NCBI GenBank assembly: GCA_020199775.1
Contig: JAIVJZ010000041.1
Coordinates: 496,001 to 560,000 of the forward strand
Length of the DNA: 64,000 nucleotides
From: Acidobacteriota bacterium
GTDB taxonomy: Bacteria > Acidobacteriota > Blastocatellia > Pyrinomonadales > Pyrinomonadaceae
Reading direction: 5' to 3'
Made by a program: the position numbers and the translations under genes. Within the stretch, counting starts at the first letter, position 1; each line of letters opens with the position of its first letter. Positions 9,300 to 18,687 of the stretch are shown piece by piece. Below the pieces are notes generated by a model. That model ran no database searches, had not been told where the DNA came from, and worked only from the letters and a program-made list of their open reading frames with translations.

Positions 9300-10604
9300 C
9301 TTCACCTCTTGATAAACTTCGAGCGCGCGTTCGGCCATGCGCGCGACGCTGTAGTGTTGGCGCACCCCGCGCGCGCCCTCTCGGCCAAGCGCGGCGGCGC
9401 GCGCCGGGTTCTTCCAGAGTTCGTAAAGTCCCCCGGCGAGGCTTTCGGCGTCGTCGGGCGCGACGAGCAGGCCGCCGCCCGTGCGCTCGACGATCTCCGT
9501 GCACGCGCCGCGTCGCGGCTGGACGACGGGCACGCCGCAGGCCATCGCCTCAAGCAGCGAGATGCCTTTCGGCTCGTCGTAGGTGGCGGGCATCGAAAAG
9601 ACGTGCAACTTTCGCAGGAACGCGATCTTCTCGGCGCGGCCGGGCGCGCCGCGATAGTTGAACTCCGCGCCGAGTCCCCAATCACGCATCTGCCGTTCGA
9701 TGCCGCGCAGGTAAGGCTCGTGTTCCGGCGCGAGATAGCCCGCGACTTCAAGCCGCGCCTGCGATGCCCCGTCGCGTTCGCGCAAGCGTCGGTAAGCCTC
9801 GCACAGTAGATGCAAGCCCTTCTCCGGGGCGACGCGCGCGAAGTAGCCGACGGTGAAGGTGTCTTCGGCGGCCGGGCGCGTCGCCGTCGCCGCTGCGTCG
9901 AGCTCCCCGTAATCTTCGAGGTTGATGCCGAGCGGGACGACGCGCATTTTGCTCGCGGGGATGCGCAAGAGTTCGGACATGAACCCGGCGTAAAACTCGC
10001 TGACGGCGACGAACGCATCGACGTGTGCGACGCTCGCGCGGATCAGTTCGAGCGATTGGCGGCGATACGTCTCTTCGAGGCCGTCGAGAAACAAGTCCTC
10101 GCCTTGCAGCGTGCAGACGACGGGACGATTCAAAGTTTGCCTGACGGGGCGCGCGAAGCCGAGGAGGAGCGAGTTCGGCAGCGTCACCACGTCGGGCGTC
10201 TCCTGCTCGCCGAGCCAGTGCGCCATCTTGTCGAACTCTTTGCGCTGGCGTCCGTCCTCGCCCCTGAGCATCGAGACGGTAAGCTCGCCCAGCAGTTTCG
10301 GGTTGACGGGAATGCTGCGGCGCGCGGCGAGTTTCAAAGCGGCGGTCGAATCCCACAGCCTGTCCAGCAGCCACGGCGTCTTGCGAAAGACGGAGGCGTG
10401 TTGCTGGAGGTAGACGCTGATGCCCCCGAAGAGAACTTTATCGGGGCGACTGACGTTCGGCTCGTCCGTGAGGGTCGGCGTGTAGACGGGCAGGAGCATC
10501 ACGTCGTGCCCGCGCGCGATCAGTTCGGTGGCGAGCGCGTTGTCGCGCAGGCAACTGCCGCAGTACATGTTGGCCGCGCCGGTCGTGAGATAGAGAATCT
10601 TCAT
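9294..10604 (-). CDS. Glycosyltransferase family 4 protein
   Basis: 436 residues. The start at 10604 (MKILYLTTGAANMYCGSCLR) is used instead of the ORF-track start because it begins with the GT-B N-terminal strand and overlaps the TGA of the upstream gene as ATGA. The C-terminal Rossmann half has the GT4 signature: VGYFARVAPEKGLHLL, then KIAFLRKLHVFSMPATYDEPKG and the E(x7)E-type region EAMACGVPVV..RRGACTEIV. The family transfers sugars from NDP-sugar or similar donors with retention. The acceptor is unknown. Translational coupling with the aldehyde dehydrogenase gene suggests a shared pathway, perhaps a glycolipid or modified envelope polymer. Confidence 0.9.
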   Translation of the reverse strand: MKILYLTTGAANMYCGSCLRDNALATELIARGHDVMLLPVYTPTLTDEPNVSRPDKVLFGGISVYLQQHASVFRKTPWLLDRLWDSTAALKLAARRSIPVNPKLLGELTVSMLRGEDGRQRKEFDKMAHWLGEQETPDVVTLPNSLLLGFARPVRQTLNRPVVCTLQGEDLFLDGLEETYRRQSLELIRASVAHVDAFVAVSEFYAGFMSELLRIPASKMRVVPLGINLEDYGELDAAATATRPAAEDTFTVGYFARVAPEKGLHLLCEAYRRLRERDGASQARLEVAGYLAPEHEPYLRGIERQMRDWGLGAEFNYRGAPGRAEKIAFLRKLHVFSMPATYDEPKGISLLEAMACGVPVVQPRRGACTEIVERTGGGLLVAPDDAESLAGGLYELWKNPARAAALGREGARGVRQHYSVARMAERALEVYQEVKG

Positions 10605-12055
10605 GTGCGCGTTGTCGTCGTCGCCGTAGCGGCCGCGCGTTGGAAAGCCCGGCGCGCGTAGAGGTGCTCGAACAAATTCCCCTCGTGCGGCTGATCCCAA
10701 CTGATCCGCGTCGTCGGGATCGCGCCGACGTTCAGACGATCAACGTGCGGCGACGCTAAAAGTTTCGCGATCAATCCTTCGTCGCGCGTGATCGCCGTGA
10801 CGACCAGACTCGCGCCGAGCGATTGCGGCAACTCGTCCTGCCCGACCTCGACCACGCTCGCGAACGGGAACAGAAACTCCCGGTTGGCGAGCGCGTGCGA
10901 CGGCGCGTCGCAACGCACGACGGTGGGCAACAGGTAAGCGCAGGAGTCCCACTCGCGCAGCCGCGCGCCCTCTCGGCCGCGCCGCCCGGCCGTCACGTCG
11001 CGCGCGCCCGCTTCCAGCAACCCCTGATCGATCACCTGCGAGATGCGCGCGGCCACGCGCGCGTCGGCAAACGGCGCGAGTTGCGCCGCCTCGTCTTCGG
11101 CCGCGCGCGGGACTATTTCGGCGAACCGCGCGGCCAACGCCTCCGCGATCTCGTCCGCGTGTCTCGACACCCACACGCCTGAGGCGTTAACGCACGAACG
11201 CCCGCCGTTATCCAGAATCGAAGCCGCAATCACGTCAAGATGGTCTTCCCACTCGTCAGCGAGATCGTCGCCGATGACGACTTTGCTGTAGCCCGGCCCG
11301 TGGACTTCGACGCGCCCATCCTCCTGCCACTGCGAGACGGAAGCCACGTCGCCGAAGACAATGCCGCGCCCGGTGTGTCTGAGAATTTCCGCCGCGCCGC
11401 CGTGCCCCGTCGGGTAATAGCCGAACGCCTCGCGCGGCACGCCCGCCTTCATGAACGCCTGCACGATGCGATACGGCGTCCACGGCTCCGCGCCGCCCGG
11501 CTTCAACACGAGCGGAATCTTCAACGCCACGGCCGGAACCCACAGCGAATGCACGCCCGGCGAATTGCTCGGCAGCACCACGCCCAGAGACTCTGCGCGC
11601 GGGAAGAAGCTCACCGCCTGCCCCTCGATCTCGCCGTACCCGCGATCCAGAATTTCCAAATCCAGATTGCGCGTCAGGCCGCGCAGCACGTTCTCCATCT
11701 GCGCGAGCGCGCCGCGAATCTTCTCCATGTTGCGGCGCGCCATCACGAAGGGCAGCCCCGTCGTCGCCGACACCTGCTCGACGTAAGCGTCCGGCGTCTG
11801 CGTTTCCTCTCCCACCGGCAACTCGTCGTGCGCGAAAATCTCCGCCGCGCGCACAGACATCTCGATCAACTCCCTGACGCTGAACGCCGCCAGCGCGGCG
11901 CGCGCACGCTCCTGACCGGCGAGGTCGCGGCGGATCAACCCGGCGTTCGCCTGACTGATCTCCACGAACGGCTCGCGCGTCCGGTGATGCACGACGCGCA
12001 CCACGTCCAGACTTTTATAAGGCTCGCCTCGGCGTAGGAGTGGAATGTGCAACAT
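10601..12055 (-). CDS. Aldehyde dehydrogenase superfamily protein, possibly LuxC-like acyl reductase
   Basis: 484 residues. The ALDH fold is recognisable: GVVLPSNSPGVHSLWVPAVA and LKIPLVLKPGGAEPWTPYRI form the nucleotide-binding part, and NGGRSCVNASG carries the likely catalytic cysteine (about residue 287). The oxidising-ALDH motif PWNFP is replaced by PSNSP, as in acyl-CoA/acyl-protein reductases of the LuxC group. The neighbour upstream is LuxE-like, which supports a fatty-acyl reductase. A plain aldehyde dehydrogenase is the alternative. The gene overlaps the glycosyltransferase by four bases (ATGA). Confidence 0.8.
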   Translation of the reverse strand: MLHIPLLRRGEPYKSLDVVRVVHHRTREPFVEISQANAGLIRRDLAGQERARAALAAFSVRELIEMSVRAAEIFAHDELPVGEETQTPDAYVEQVSATTGLPFVMARRNMEKIRGALAQMENVLRGLTRNLDLEILDRGYGEIEGQAVSFFPRAESLGVVLPSNSPGVHSLWVPAVALKIPLVLKPGGAEPWTPYRIVQAFMKAGVPREAFGYYPTGHGGAAEILRHTGRGIVFGDVASVSQWQEDGRVEVHGPGYSKVVIGDDLADEWEDHLDVIAASILDNGGRSCVNASGVWVSRHADEIAEALAARFAEIVPRAAEDEAAQLAPFADARVAARISQVIDQGLLEAGARDVTAGRRGREGARLREWDSCAYLLPTVVRCDAPSHALANREFLFPFASVVEVGQDELPQSLGASLVVTAITRDEGLIAKLLASPHVDRLNVGAIPTTRISWDQPHEGNLFEHLYARRAFQRAAATATTTTRT

Positions 12056-12142
12056 ATTTTTCGCTTGCGGATCGCGGGTTGCGGATTAAGAAGGCGAACG
12101 AACGACGGCGACGCCCCGGTCTTTCAATCCGCCATCTTAAAT

Positions 12143-13267
<1,125 letters not shown>

Positions 13268-13436
13268 GCGCCTGATTCTACAGACGGCTCGAACGCGAGC
13301 GCAAACGCGCAAACTCTTTTTGCGATTACGAATTTTTGGATACGGCAAGGGAGCGAGATTGACACCTCGCTCCCTCACCCTACACAAGCATCTCCGCGCT
13401 TTCGCTCTCGCGAACTTCAGCCGCGCCACTTCCCTT

Positions 13437-15287
13437 TCAATAACTCTTCATGCGCTCGCTGCCGAGTTGTTCCAACACGCGGTCGGCCTCCTGCGCGTCG
13501 AGGCGGCGAAGCAGGAGCACGGTGTCGAGCAGCATCCGGTCGTTCCACCGGCGGCGCGACTGCGCGTTGATCAACTCCTTCGCCTTCTCGACGAGCCGCG
13601 TCTTCAACGCGGGGTCGCCGAGTTCGACCAACCCCTGCAAGGCTTTGTATTGCAGGACGGCCGACTCGTGTTCGAGATAGCCGACGAACAACTCGCGCAG
13701 TTCGGGACGCTCCCTGATCCGGCCGCGCAACCCGCCGAGGGCGTTCGCCCGCACGAGCATCTTCTGATCGTTGCGCGCGGCGTGCAGGAGCAGTTCGTAA
13801 ACTTCCGCGTTGTCCGCGCGCTTGGCGAGCGCGCTCGCCGCGCGCATCCGTACGATGTCGCTGCGGTCGTTCTTGAGTGATTCGCCGAGTGCGCGCTGCA
13901 CGTTTGCCTCCTCCGCGTACTTGCCGATTGCGGCCACGATGTTCATGCGCACCATGTCGTTCTGTTCGGAGGCGAGGACGCGCAGCAAGGCGTCGCGGAC
14001 TGACTTCTCCGCCGCGTACTGCTTCGAGATGGCGCGCACGGCCGTCATGCGCGCGATGCCGTTCCCGCTGCCCGTCTCGATTGACCTCATGAAAGCCTCG
14101 CGCACTTCCGGTTCGGCCACGTAGGGCGCGAGCGCGCGGGCGGCGGTCATTTTCACCGTCCCGCTCTGCTCGCCGTTCAGGGCTTCGACGAGAGCCTGCC
14201 GCACCTGCCTGTTCCCGACGTGCAGGGTGAGATCGCGCGCCGTCTCCGTGCGCGCCGCTGAACGTTCCTGCGTCTTCATTGCGCCGAGCATCTCCGCGAC
14301 CGTGCGGCCGCGCGAGAGGCGGACGCTGCCCGTCACGTCGGAGAGACGGATCGGCACGCCGCCCGTCCCGATGCGGGCGCGAAAGTCTGCGCGGTTCATC
14401 TCGCCCTGCACCGACACGTTCGCCAGTTCGACGTAGACCTTGCCCTTGATGCCCGTCGTCCGCAAATCCGCGTTCACGTCGTCCATGAAGCCGAGCGAGA
14501 CTTTGCCGCTGACGCCGCCGACGCGCACGCCGCCCGCGCCCAATTTCGCCATCTTCAGCGTGACGCTGCCGCTCACCTGAGACACCTCGGCCGACCCCGC
14601 GGCCTGCGCGACGCCGACGCTCCCGCTCACGTTCGTCAGGCGCACCGCGCCGTCCAGTTCGCCGACGCGGACGTTGCCGCTCGCGCCGTTCACCGTCAAC
14701 TCGACGCGGCGCGGCAACTTCAAGGCGACGCGATAACTCGTGTGGTCGAAGTTCAAGCCGCCGCCGCCGTCGCCAGCCCGGCGCGCCTCGCCGCCGACGG
14801 CGAGACTCGACGGGGTCTGTGCGACATTCAGCTTGCGCGGGTTGGCTTCGCGGGAGTAGCTCGTGATGCGCAGTTCGGCGGTGTTGCCCTCGGCCGTGTC
14901 TATGTCAACCGAGCCGTTGATGTTCGAGAGTTCGACGCGCGCGCCGGGCGAGAGTTGATAAGTCTGCCGCAACTCTTCGCGCTCGGTGCGCCCGTCGCCC
15001 TCGTCGTCGAACCACGCGCCGCCCATGTCAAAGTTCATTTCGGGCAGTTCGATGTTGATGTTAGGCAGTTCGATGTCGATGCCGGGGATGGCGATGGGGG
15101 CGATTGCCGGCATCGGCATGATCCACTCCGGCGGCGCGATCATAACTTCCGGGGCAACCCTCGCCCCCGGCGTTTTGCTCTTCTCTTTTTCCTGCGCCCG
15201 CGCGTGCCAGCCCGTGACGGTAAATGAAGAGGCCGCCGTCAGGGCGGTCGCGGCCACGAGGGATGCGCTGAGTAGTCTGAGTTTCAT
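13437..15287 (-). CDS. Secreted DUF4097 beta-helix plus HEAT-repeat protein
   Basis: 616 residues with signal peptide (MKLRLLSASLVAATALTAAS). A DUF4097 (adhesin-like beta-helix) domain occupies about residues 105-330, with short strand repeats such as VELSNINGSVDIDTAEGNT and LTNVSGSVGVAQ. The second half (about 340-610) is built of HEAT repeats (VKMTAARALAPYVAEPEVREA and similar). This fusion is not one I know with a defined function. It follows the DUF4097 gene by 21 bases and is the last gene of the sigma/anti-sigma operon starting at 18465. It is probably an envelope stress or surface scaffold protein. Confidence 0.88.
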   Translation of the reverse strand: MKLRLLSASLVAATALTAASSFTVTGWHARAQEKEKSKTPGARVAPEVMIAPPEWIMPMPAIAPIAIPGIDIELPNINIELPEMNFDMGGAWFDDEGDGRTEREELRQTYQLSPGARVELSNINGSVDIDTAEGNTAELRITSYSREANPRKLNVAQTPSSLAVGGEARRAGDGGGGLNFDHTSYRVALKLPRRVELTVNGASGNVRVGELDGAVRLTNVSGSVGVAQAAGSAEVSQVSGSVTLKMAKLGAGGVRVGGVSGKVSLGFMDDVNADLRTTGIKGKVYVELANVSVQGEMNRADFRARIGTGGVPIRLSDVTGSVRLSRGRTVAEMLGAMKTQERSAARTETARDLTLHVGNRQVRQALVEALNGEQSGTVKMTAARALAPYVAEPEVREAFMRSIETGSGNGIARMTAVRAISKQYAAEKSVRDALLRVLASEQNDMVRMNIVAAIGKYAEEANVQRALGESLKNDRSDIVRMRAASALAKRADNAEVYELLLHAARNDQKMLVRANALGGLRGRIRERPELRELFVGYLEHESAVLQYKALQGLVELGDPALKTRLVEKAKELINAQSRRRWNDRMLLDTVLLLRRLDAQEADRVLEQLGSERMKSY

Positions 15288-15308
15288 CTGTGTCTACCTC
15301 TCGATGAT

Positions 15309-16814
15309 TTACTTGCAGGTCGTGACCGTGCCCGCCGCGAGTTTGGTCAGGTAAACCGGCTGGCCGAAGGAGTCGAGCGTGATCTGCGCCAGCCCGTCGC
15401 CCTGTTTGACCACGACGCGGCGGTTGACGCGCGTGCTGCCGCCTGCGAGCGTCTCTGTGGTGATGGGGAAGTTCGTGATCACGTCGTTGTTGTAAGAGGC
15501 GAGAATGGCCGTGAAGCCGCGCGAGCTTTCGGGGATCGCCATGATCACGCGCCCCTCCATGGACTTCAGGCGGTAGCGGCCCTCGCGCCGGATCGCGCCC
15601 GTGAAGTTGATGTCGGCGTCGGTCGTGGAAGCCTCCACGTCGCCCTCGATGCCGTTGAGGACGATGCCGCCGCGCGCGTTGCTGGCGTCCACGCGCCCGC
15701 GCACGCACTGGATGTTGATGTCGCCGTTGATGGAGGTGGCGCGCACGTCGCCGCCCGCGCGGCGGACGATGATCTTGCCGCTCGTCGCGACGATGTAGAC
15801 GAGACCTTCGACGCCGTCCACGTTGATGTTGCCGGAACGCGCGCGCACTTCGAGCGCGCCGACGCGATTGACGGTGATGTTGCTGTTGCCGCCGGAGATC
15901 GAGACGGGGCCGTCTATGTCCGAGATGTTCACGTCGCCGGAGCGCACTTCGATGGCGTCGAGCAGGGCATAGCGCGGCATCCGAACGTGCAGGCTGATGC
16001 TGCCGCTCTCGCCGCCGCCGCTGCCGCCACCCGCAACCCCGCCGATGCCGCCACCCGCGCCGCCGCTACCCTGCGCGCGCGCCGTGGCCGCGGCTCTCGC
16101 CGCCACCGAAGGTTGACGCGGCGACGCCGGACTTGCGACGGCCGCCCCCGGAGCGTCTGCGATGTCGGGCATGGGGATGATGATGACGTTGCTGTTGTGG
16201 TCGTCATCGTCATCGTCATCGTTGTCGTTGTCGTTGCGTTGCGGCTTGACCTTGACGGGCTTCGCTGGTTTGGCCTTCGCGGCGGGCGGCGTGACGCCGC
16301 CCTGCGGCGACGGGGTCGGGTAAACGCGCGGCGCGGGAGCGGGAGCCGGGTTGCGCGGGGGGTTGATGTTCGGGTTCCTGTAAATGTAGGGCGCAAGTTC
16401 TATGGAGGGGTTCGCATAGACGAAGGGGAAGGAGGCGCGCCGGCCGGGTCGGCCGGGCACGGTGAGCGTGAGCACGCTCTGCGCCGCCGCCGGGTCGGCC
16501 GTCATCTCAACCTGCACGGCCTCCGCGCCGCGCTCGCTCGTCGCCGTGGCCTCGACCGTGTCGCCGTCCCAACCAATCACCGTGATGCGCCCGAAGCGGT
16601 TGCTGATGGCGACGCGGCTGCCGCGTTCGAGTTTGATCTGCACGCGCCCCGCCTGATTGTTGATCGAGACCGAGCCGCTCTGAGCAGAAGGGGCAGGAGG
16701 GGCGGGAGGAGCGGAAGACGCGCCCTGCGCCCGTGCGTGCATGTTCGCGGGCAACGCCGCGCCGTGAATCATGGCGACGGCGACGATTAAAGCTGTCAGA
16801 GTTTTCTTGTTCAT
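15309..16814 (-). CDS. Secreted DUF4097 beta-helix protein with acidic linker
   Basis: 501 residues with signal peptide (MNKKTLTALIVAVAMIHGAA). An N-terminal strand-rich piece (about 45-125) is followed by a Pro/Ala/Lys-rich and very acidic linker (NDNDNDDDDDDDHN, about 190-205) and a glycine-rich stretch. The DUF4097 beta-helix covers about 275-440 (VRSGDVNISDIDGPVSISGG, VEGLVYIVATSGKIIVRRAG). It lies between the anti-sigma factor gene and the DUF4097/HEAT gene on the same strand. The function is unknown. The acidic linker may bind cations. Confidence 0.87.
   Translation of the reverse strand: MNKKTLTALIVAVAMIHGAALPANMHARAQGASSAPPAPPAPSAQSGSVSINNQAGRVQIKLERGSRVAISNRFGRITVIGWDGDTVEATATSERGAEAVQVEMTADPAAAQSVLTLTVPGRPGRRASFPFVYANPSIELAPYIYRNPNINPPRNPAPAPAPRVYPTPSPQGGVTPPAAKAKPAKPVKVKPQRNDNDNDDDDDDDHNSNVIIIPMPDIADAPGAAVASPASPRQPSVAARAAATARAQGSGGAGGGIGGVAGGGSGGGESGSISLHVRMPRYALLDAIEVRSGDVNISDIDGPVSISGGNSNITVNRVGALEVRARSGNINVDGVEGLVYIVATSGKIIVRRAGGDVRATSINGDINIQCVRGRVDASNARGGIVLNGIEGDVEASTTDADINFTGAIRREGRYRLKSMEGRVIMAIPESSRGFTAILASYNNDVITNFPITTETLAGGSTRVNRRVVVKQGDGLAQITLDSFGQPVYLTKLAAGTVTTCK
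16201..16236. repeat. Trinucleotide-type microsatellite in coding sequence
   Basis: Tandem TCATCG and TTGTCG units on the plus strand encode the Asp/Asn run of the DUF4097 protein. The units keep frame, so slippage would change the length of the acidic linker without breaking the gene. Confidence 0.7.
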
Positions 16815-16870
16815 AACTACTTCGGGTCAAAAAGACGTTCAAGTTTCGATTGCGGTAATTTCAACTTCCG

Positions 16871-17812
16871 TTAGTCGAGCGCGGCCATCTCGCGCATCAC
16901 TTCGACCTTCTTGGCGTAGGCCGAGAGCATGTACTGGACGGCGACCGGATCGTTGCGCTGCCGGAGCACGGTGCGGCGCGTCTCGGAGATGGAGCGGTCG
17001 ATGGTGGCGAGCGTTTCGTCGAAGCGCGCGGCGACCTGCGGGTCGAGTTGCGTCCGCCTGCGGTTCACGTCCTCGGACAACATCCTGATCGCGGCGAGGT
17101 ATTTCGATTCCGCCTCGCGGACGAGTCGCTCGGTGGCGCGCTGTCGCCTGAGAATCTCGTTGTTTTGGCTGGCGACTAAAATTTGCGCCGGGTCGTTCGA
17201 CGGCACAAACGGCTTGCGCTCCGCGTCTCGCTTGCGCGGCGGTTCGGCCTTCCGGTTCTTTTCGCGTTCGTCCGGTTGAACGTCTGCGCCGCCGGACGAT
17301 TCGCCGTTTTGCGATGCGGCCGGGGCGGAGGCCGGGGTCGCTTCCGGCGTCGGCTGCCGCACGACGCTCGCAGGCGTTGCCGTCGGCGCGCCGCCTGCGA
17401 GTTCGCGCGGCCCGACGGGCTGCGAGTTCATGTAACGCATCACAAGCGCCGTCGCGCCGATGGCGAGGAGCATCATGGCCGCTGTCATCGCGGGGCTGAA
17501 ACGCGGGGCGACGAACGCGGGCGCAAGCCACGCGCGGACTCTCTGAAACAGACCCGCCCCGGCCAAAGGCTGCTCGCGCGGCTGCTTCGCCGTAATGCGC
17601 GCCGCGACGCCCGCCCACAACGCTTGCGGCGTCACCTCCAGGTCGCGCTCGTAGCCCGCGTAGATTGCCTGCTCGTCGAGCAGCCGGTCATACGCCGCGG
17701 CGCAGGCGCGGCAGGCGGCGAGGTGCGCGCCCATTTCGGCGGCGCGGCGCGCGTCGAGTTCGCCGTCCAAAAATTCTTCGAGCGCGTTCGCGGTGCATTC
17801 CTCACACTTCAT
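16871..17812 (-). CDS. Anti-sigma factor, zinc-finger type, membrane-anchored
   Basis: 313 residues. The N-terminal anti-sigma zinc finger shows CEEC, a spacer and HLAACRAC (H-x3-C-x2-C, about residues 31-38). A single membrane helix lies at about 108-128 (AMTAAMMLLAIGATALVMRY), followed by a proline/alanine-rich extracytoplasmic linker and a helical C-terminal region (DVNRRRTQLDPQVAARFDETL). Its ATG overlaps the stop of the upstream ECF sigma gene (17809-17812), the normal sigma/anti-sigma arrangement. It should hold the sigma factor at the membrane until an envelope signal arrives. Confidence 0.92.
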   Translation of the reverse strand: MKCEECTANALEEFLDGELDARRAAEMGAHLAACRACAAAYDRLLDEQAIYAGYERDLEVTPQALWAGVAARITAKQPREQPLAGAGLFQRVRAWLAPAFVAPRFSPAMTAAMMLLAIGATALVMRYMNSQPVGPRELAGGAPTATPASVVRQPTPEATPASAPAASQNGESSGGADVQPDEREKNRKAEPPRKRDAERKPFVPSNDPAQILVASQNNEILRRQRATERLVREAESKYLAAIRMLSEDVNRRRTQLDPQVAARFDETLATIDRSISETRRTVLRQRNDPVAVQYMLSAYAKKVEVMREMAALD

Positions 17813-18465
17813 TGCTTCACCCCCAGATACGGACTCATGCGGCGGCGCATCTCCGTCCGCGCGCGGTGCAGATCGGTCTTCACCTTCGGCAGGGAAAAAC
17901 CCGTGATCTCGGCGATCTCCTCGTAACTGCGCTGCTGGAAAATTTTCAACGTGAAGACCAGACGCTTGTCCTCGTCGAGCGCGCCGAGCGCGTGTCGCAC
18001 GACGCCGTTCAACTCCTTGTCGAGCAGCGCGATGGCTGGCGTCGGCCGCTCGTCGAGCAACTCCAGCACCGTCTCGTCATCGAGATCGACCTTCTTGCTA
18101 CGGCTGTGCGCGGAGCGCAGATGTTCGCGCGCGACGTTCTTGGCGATGCTGAACAGCCACGTCGAAAACTTCGACTCGTCGCGCAGCGCGTCCAGATATT
18201 TGTAAGCGCGGACGAAAGTCTCCTGCGTCAAATCCTCCGCGAGCGCGCGGTCGCCCACCATGTCGTAGACGAAGGAGACGACCGGGCGCGCCCACCTGTC
18301 GAAGATGAGCCGGAAGGCTTCCTGGTCGCCGCGGCGCGCCGCAACGATGAGTTGCTCAGGACTATTCATCAAAGGCTTCGCGCGTGCGCCCGGCTGTTCG
18401 ACCGTCCCCGGCTGTTCGACCGTCCCCGGCTGTTCGACCGTCAATGTCCCGCTCAGTGCTTCCAT
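17809..18465 (-). CDS. ECF RNA polymerase sigma factor
   Basis: Up to 218 residues. Region 2 is clear (AEDLTQETFVRAYKYL, SKFSTWLFSIAKNVAREHLR), as is region 4 (LDEDKRLVFTLKIFQQRSYEEIAEITGFS...VKTDLHRARTEMRRRM). The start at 18465 includes three tandem TVEQPG hexapeptides. A second ATG at 18369 (MNSPEQLIVAARRGD) starts just before the conserved part and may be the real start. The gene overlaps the anti-sigma gene by four bases and heads the operon running to 13437. Confidence 0.93.
   Translation of the reverse strand: MEALSGTLTVEQPGTVEQPGTVEQPGARAKPLMNSPEQLIVAARRGDQEAFRLIFDRWARPVVSFVYDMVGDRALAEDLTQETFVRAYKYLDALRDESKFSTWLFSIAKNVAREHLRSAHSRSKKVDLDDETVLELLDERPTPAIALLDKELNGVVRHALGALDEDKRLVFTLKIFQQRSYEEIAEITGFSLPKVKTDLHRARTEMRRRMSPYLGVKQ
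18390..18443. repeat. Three tandem 18-base repeats at the start of the sigma gene
   Basis: The unit CCGGCTGTTCGACCGTCC occurs at 18390-18407 and 18408-18425 and, with one change, at 18426-18443. It encodes TVEQPG on the minus strand and lies between the two possible starts of the sigma gene. If it is untranslated it would sit in the leader. Confidence 0.85.
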
Positions 18466-18587
18466 AACAGGCCGTGTCGTCCGACTTCCAGTATGTTAGT
18501 GCCGATCCGGCGTGAAAAGTTTCAGACGTGCGGGATAAAAGTAAGGCGAACGGCGGGAAATGGGAAACCGCGGCGATAAAACGGGGG

Positions 18588-18669
18588 TTTGGAGGGGCGC
18601 GCAGGCTCTTCCACCCGCGCGCCTGCATAACACGCGGGCGGGGCTTTCGAGCCTGCGCGCCCCTCCAAA
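18588..18669. repeat. Long inverted repeat between operons, terminator-like
   Basis: A 21-base arm (18588-18608, beginning TTTGGAGGGGCG) is repeated as a perfect reverse complement at 18649-18669. The 40-base loop contains a second inner CCCGCG/CGCGGG hairpin. It lies just 3' of the DUF5916 gene (stop at 18688) and upstream of the sigma gene, in a 222-base spacer with nothing else obvious. It probably separates the two sigma modules. Confidence 0.7.
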
Positions 18670-18687
18670 GTCGATCTCCGGCGCGCG

